Below, piece after piece: positions 5,119-6,737 of a DNA stretch of 6,737 nucleotides. The notes beneath the pieces are model-generated. The model searched no databases. It was not told the DNA's origin and worked only from the letters and a program-made list of their open reading frames with translations. Location of the stretch: assembly GCA_030597275.1 (NCBI GenBank), contig JAUVSB010000078.1:1-6737 (forward strand), given 5' to 3'. This DNA is from Gammaproteobacteria bacterium. GTDB lineage: Bacteria; Pseudomonadota; Gammaproteobacteria; BMS3Bbin11. Made by a program: the position numbers and the translations under genes. Each line of letters begins with the position of its first letter. The stretch's first letter is position 1.

Positions 5119-6737
5119 ATGAAAATGACATCGCATATGAAACATAAAATACAAACCGGAACAGCCGCTGTTATTGCAGGGCTTCTATTTACTGCTGTGA
5201 CTGAAGCAGCCGAGTTATCATCATTGCACTGGAAGTCTTCTCTGGGTGAAGACGCAGTGATAGCCAATGTCGATGAGAAGGTGCAGGTAAAGACCTCTGA
5301 ACTGGATGGAGGGAAACGCCTACGAGTTAGCTTTCCTTCTACCGTCATGGTTTCAGACCTCAAGCCTCTGCAGGGAAAAGGCCTGGTTAAATCTGTAGAA
5401 GCAGTCAAAGACAGTAAATCAGTGCATATTGATCTAGTCACCAGTGTTCCTGCTCATATAAGTGTTATTTCTATACCCGGTGGCTATCGTATAAGCACTG
5501 AGCCTGCCGTCAGTACTGCACCCATAGCAAAATCAGGTCCAACAGTCATTCCTCTGGCCATGACGACAGCAGTCGGTGTAGCAGAAACGGTAACCGCAGA
5601 GCCAGTCAAAATGATGCCTGCTAGCGAAACTGCAGCGAGCGGTAACGTTATCAAGCAGATTACTTTCGGCAGAATTAGTGGTGGGCGAACACAGATTAAT
5701 ATTGAAATGGATTCCCGTCCTGGCGAACCGGCAACTTTTGTTACAAAAAACCCATCAAGGATTGCAATGGACTTTTTTAATACAAAAAATGGCCTGGGGA
5801 AGAATACAGTTGCAGCAAATGAGGGTATTTTACACAGCATTAATACTGTAGAAGTTGCTGATCGCACACGTGTGATTTTGAACCTTGATGCAAATGCAGC
5901 CTATCAGACTGAAATTACTGATAACGGACTGACAATAATTCTGGACCCTGATGCAGTATCAAGAGTTTCTACCAGCACAGCAAAGCAGATGAAATTTTCG
6001 ACTAGTGCAAGTAGCAGGGCACACAGGATTGAAAGTATCGACTTCAGGAGGGGTCCTCAGGGAGAAGGTAATATCATAGTCAATCTGTCAGATCCGGAAG
6101 TAGGCATAGATATCGATGATGAGAAAGGTCAGGTCATTATAGATTTCAGCAAAACAGGACTGCATGAAGATCTGGAGCGGCGTCTTGATGTGCTGGACTT
6201 TGCCACTCCGATTCAGACTATCGATACCTTCAGGGAAGGTAAAGGTACACGTATGGTGATAACGGTAAATGGGAATTATGACCAGATTGCCTATCAGACA
6301 GGAAGCACATTCACAGTTAGTGTGAGACCTTTAACTGAAGCTGAGGAAAAAGAAGAAGATGAATTTGGTTACTCAGGTGAGCGTCTTTCACTAAATTTCC
6401 AGAAAATTGAGGTGCGTTCCGCTTTGCAAGTGATCGCAGATTTTACCGGTCTTAACATTGTCACCAGTGACACTGTCAAAGGAAGTTTGACTCTGCGTTT
6501 ACAGGATGTTCCGTGGGACCAGGCGCTGGATCTTATATTAAAGACCAAAGGCCTGGCCAAGCGCGAGAAAGGCAACGTGGTATGGATCGCGCCAGCCAGT
6601 GAAATCGCTAAAAGAGAAAAAGCGGAGCTGGAAGCATTAAAGAAAACACGTGAACTGGAGCCGCTGATTTCAGAGCTGATTGAGGTTAACTACGCATCTG
6701 CCGAAGACCTGGCCAAGTTGCTTAAATCAATCAAGGC
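5119..6737 (+). CDS. pilQ: Type IV pilus secretin PilQ (3' end outside window)
   Basis: Outer-membrane secretin that forms the gated channel for the pilus fibre. The window holds 539 complete codons of the N-terminal periplasmic half, with no stop. A Sec signal peptide covers about residues 1-31 (hydrophobic 15-27, cleavage likely near TEAA). Next come an AMIN-like domain (about 34-127), a Thr/Ala/Pro/Val-rich linker (128-175), a second AMIN domain (about 178-277), a linker, and a third (about 302-405, with the family-typical ESIDFRRGPQGEGNIIVNLS). AMIN domains bind peptidoglycan. After an acidic linker comes the N0/STN domain (about 421-488; ERLSLNFQKIEVRSALQVIA, VPWDQALDLILKTKGLAK), then the start of N1 (from about 517). 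The remaining N1 and the secretin barrel lie past the edge. Compared with Pseudomonas PilQ as I remember it, which has two AMIN domains, the first AMIN-like domain and linker are extra. Last gene of the visible operon. Confidence 0.96.
   Translation, partial: MKMTSHMKHKIQTGTAAVIAGLLFTAVTEAAELSSLHWKSSLGEDAVIANVDEKVQVKTSELDGGKRLRVSFPSTVMVSDLKPLQGKGLVKSVEAVKDSKSVHIDLVTSVPAHISVISIPGGYRISTEPAVSTAPIAKSGPTVIPLAMTTAVGVAETVTAEPVKMMPASETAASGNVIKQITFGRISGGRTQINIEMDSRPGEPATFVTKNPSRIAMDFFNTKNGLGKNTVAANEGILHSINTVEVADRTRVILNLDANAAYQTEITDNGLTIILDPDAVSRVSTSTAKQMKFSTSASSRAHRIESIDFRRGPQGEGNIIVNLSDPEVGIDIDDEKGQVIIDFSKTGLHEDLERRLDVLDFATPIQTIDTFREGKGTRMVITVNGNYDQIAYQTGSTFTVSVRPLTEAEEKEEDEFGYSGERLSLNFQKIEVRSALQVIADFTGLNIVTSDTVKGSLTLRLQDVPWDQALDLILKTKGLAKREKGNVVWIAPASEIAKREKAELEALKKTRELEPLISELIEVNYASAEDLAKLLKSIK

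Noticed and set aside
4983..5867. Minus-strand open frames of 152 and 127 codons opposite pilP and pilQ (4983-5441 and 5484-5867)
   Set aside because: The plus strand encodes a continuous PilP and PilQ with family motifs; the antisense frames have no convincing start context or domain.
1..6737. Search for transposons, phage genes, CRISPR, toxin-antitoxin or defence genes
   Set aside because: Every stretch longer than 200 bp is occupied by ponA or a pil gene; no inverted repeats, transposase or repeat-spacer pattern seen. The locus is a conserved core one, not an accessory island.

Overview
The window holds the divergent junction between a penicillin-binding protein 1A gene (ponA/mrcA, minus strand, 3' end outside the window) and the type IV pilus assembly operon pilM-pilN-pilO-pilP-pilQ (plus strand, pilQ cut by the right edge). 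I know this arrangement, ponA head-to-head with pilMNOPQ, from Pseudomonas and many other Gammaproteobacteria. PilQ, PilM, PilN and PilP all resemble the gammaproteobacterial versions, so the source is most likely a gammaproteobacterium with moderate, slightly AT-leaning base composition. I cannot name a genus. There is no sign of a mobile element, phage, CRISPR array, tRNA or rRNA.

Layout. 1-2048 (minus): the first 682 codons of ponA, with an intact frame, the glycosyltransferase motifs, and the SxxK and SxN motifs of the transpeptidase; the KTG box would lie beyond the left edge. 2049-2246: a 198-bp AT-rich divergent intergenic region with a good sigma70-like promoter pointing at pilM and only weak promoter-like sequence pointing at ponA. 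2247-5094: pilM, pilN, pilO and pilP, packed with no gap (pilM stop abuts the pilN start; pilN/pilO share 1 bp; pilO/pilP overlap by 4 bp). 5119-6737: pilQ after a 24-bp gap, with no stop before the window ends.

How the genes work together. PilM is a cytoplasmic actin-like protein that binds the N-terminal peptide of PilN. PilN and PilO are inner-membrane proteins with periplasmic coiled-coil and ferredoxin-like domains that pair with each other. The lipoprotein PilP bridges PilNO to the outer-membrane secretin PilQ, through which the pilus leaves the cell. PilQ binds peptidoglycan through AMIN domains, and the neighbouring PBP1a makes peptidoglycan, which may be why the two units stay adjacent.

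I see no previously undescribed system. The points worth a second look are: a PilQ N-terminal extension that looks like a third AMIN domain; strongly basic periplasmic tails on both PilN and PilO; a G7 tract that is both the end of pilM and the ribosome binding site of pilN, with only one in-frame TAG between the genes; a TTG start for pilM; and a ponA leader with no visible Shine-Dalgarno sequence.
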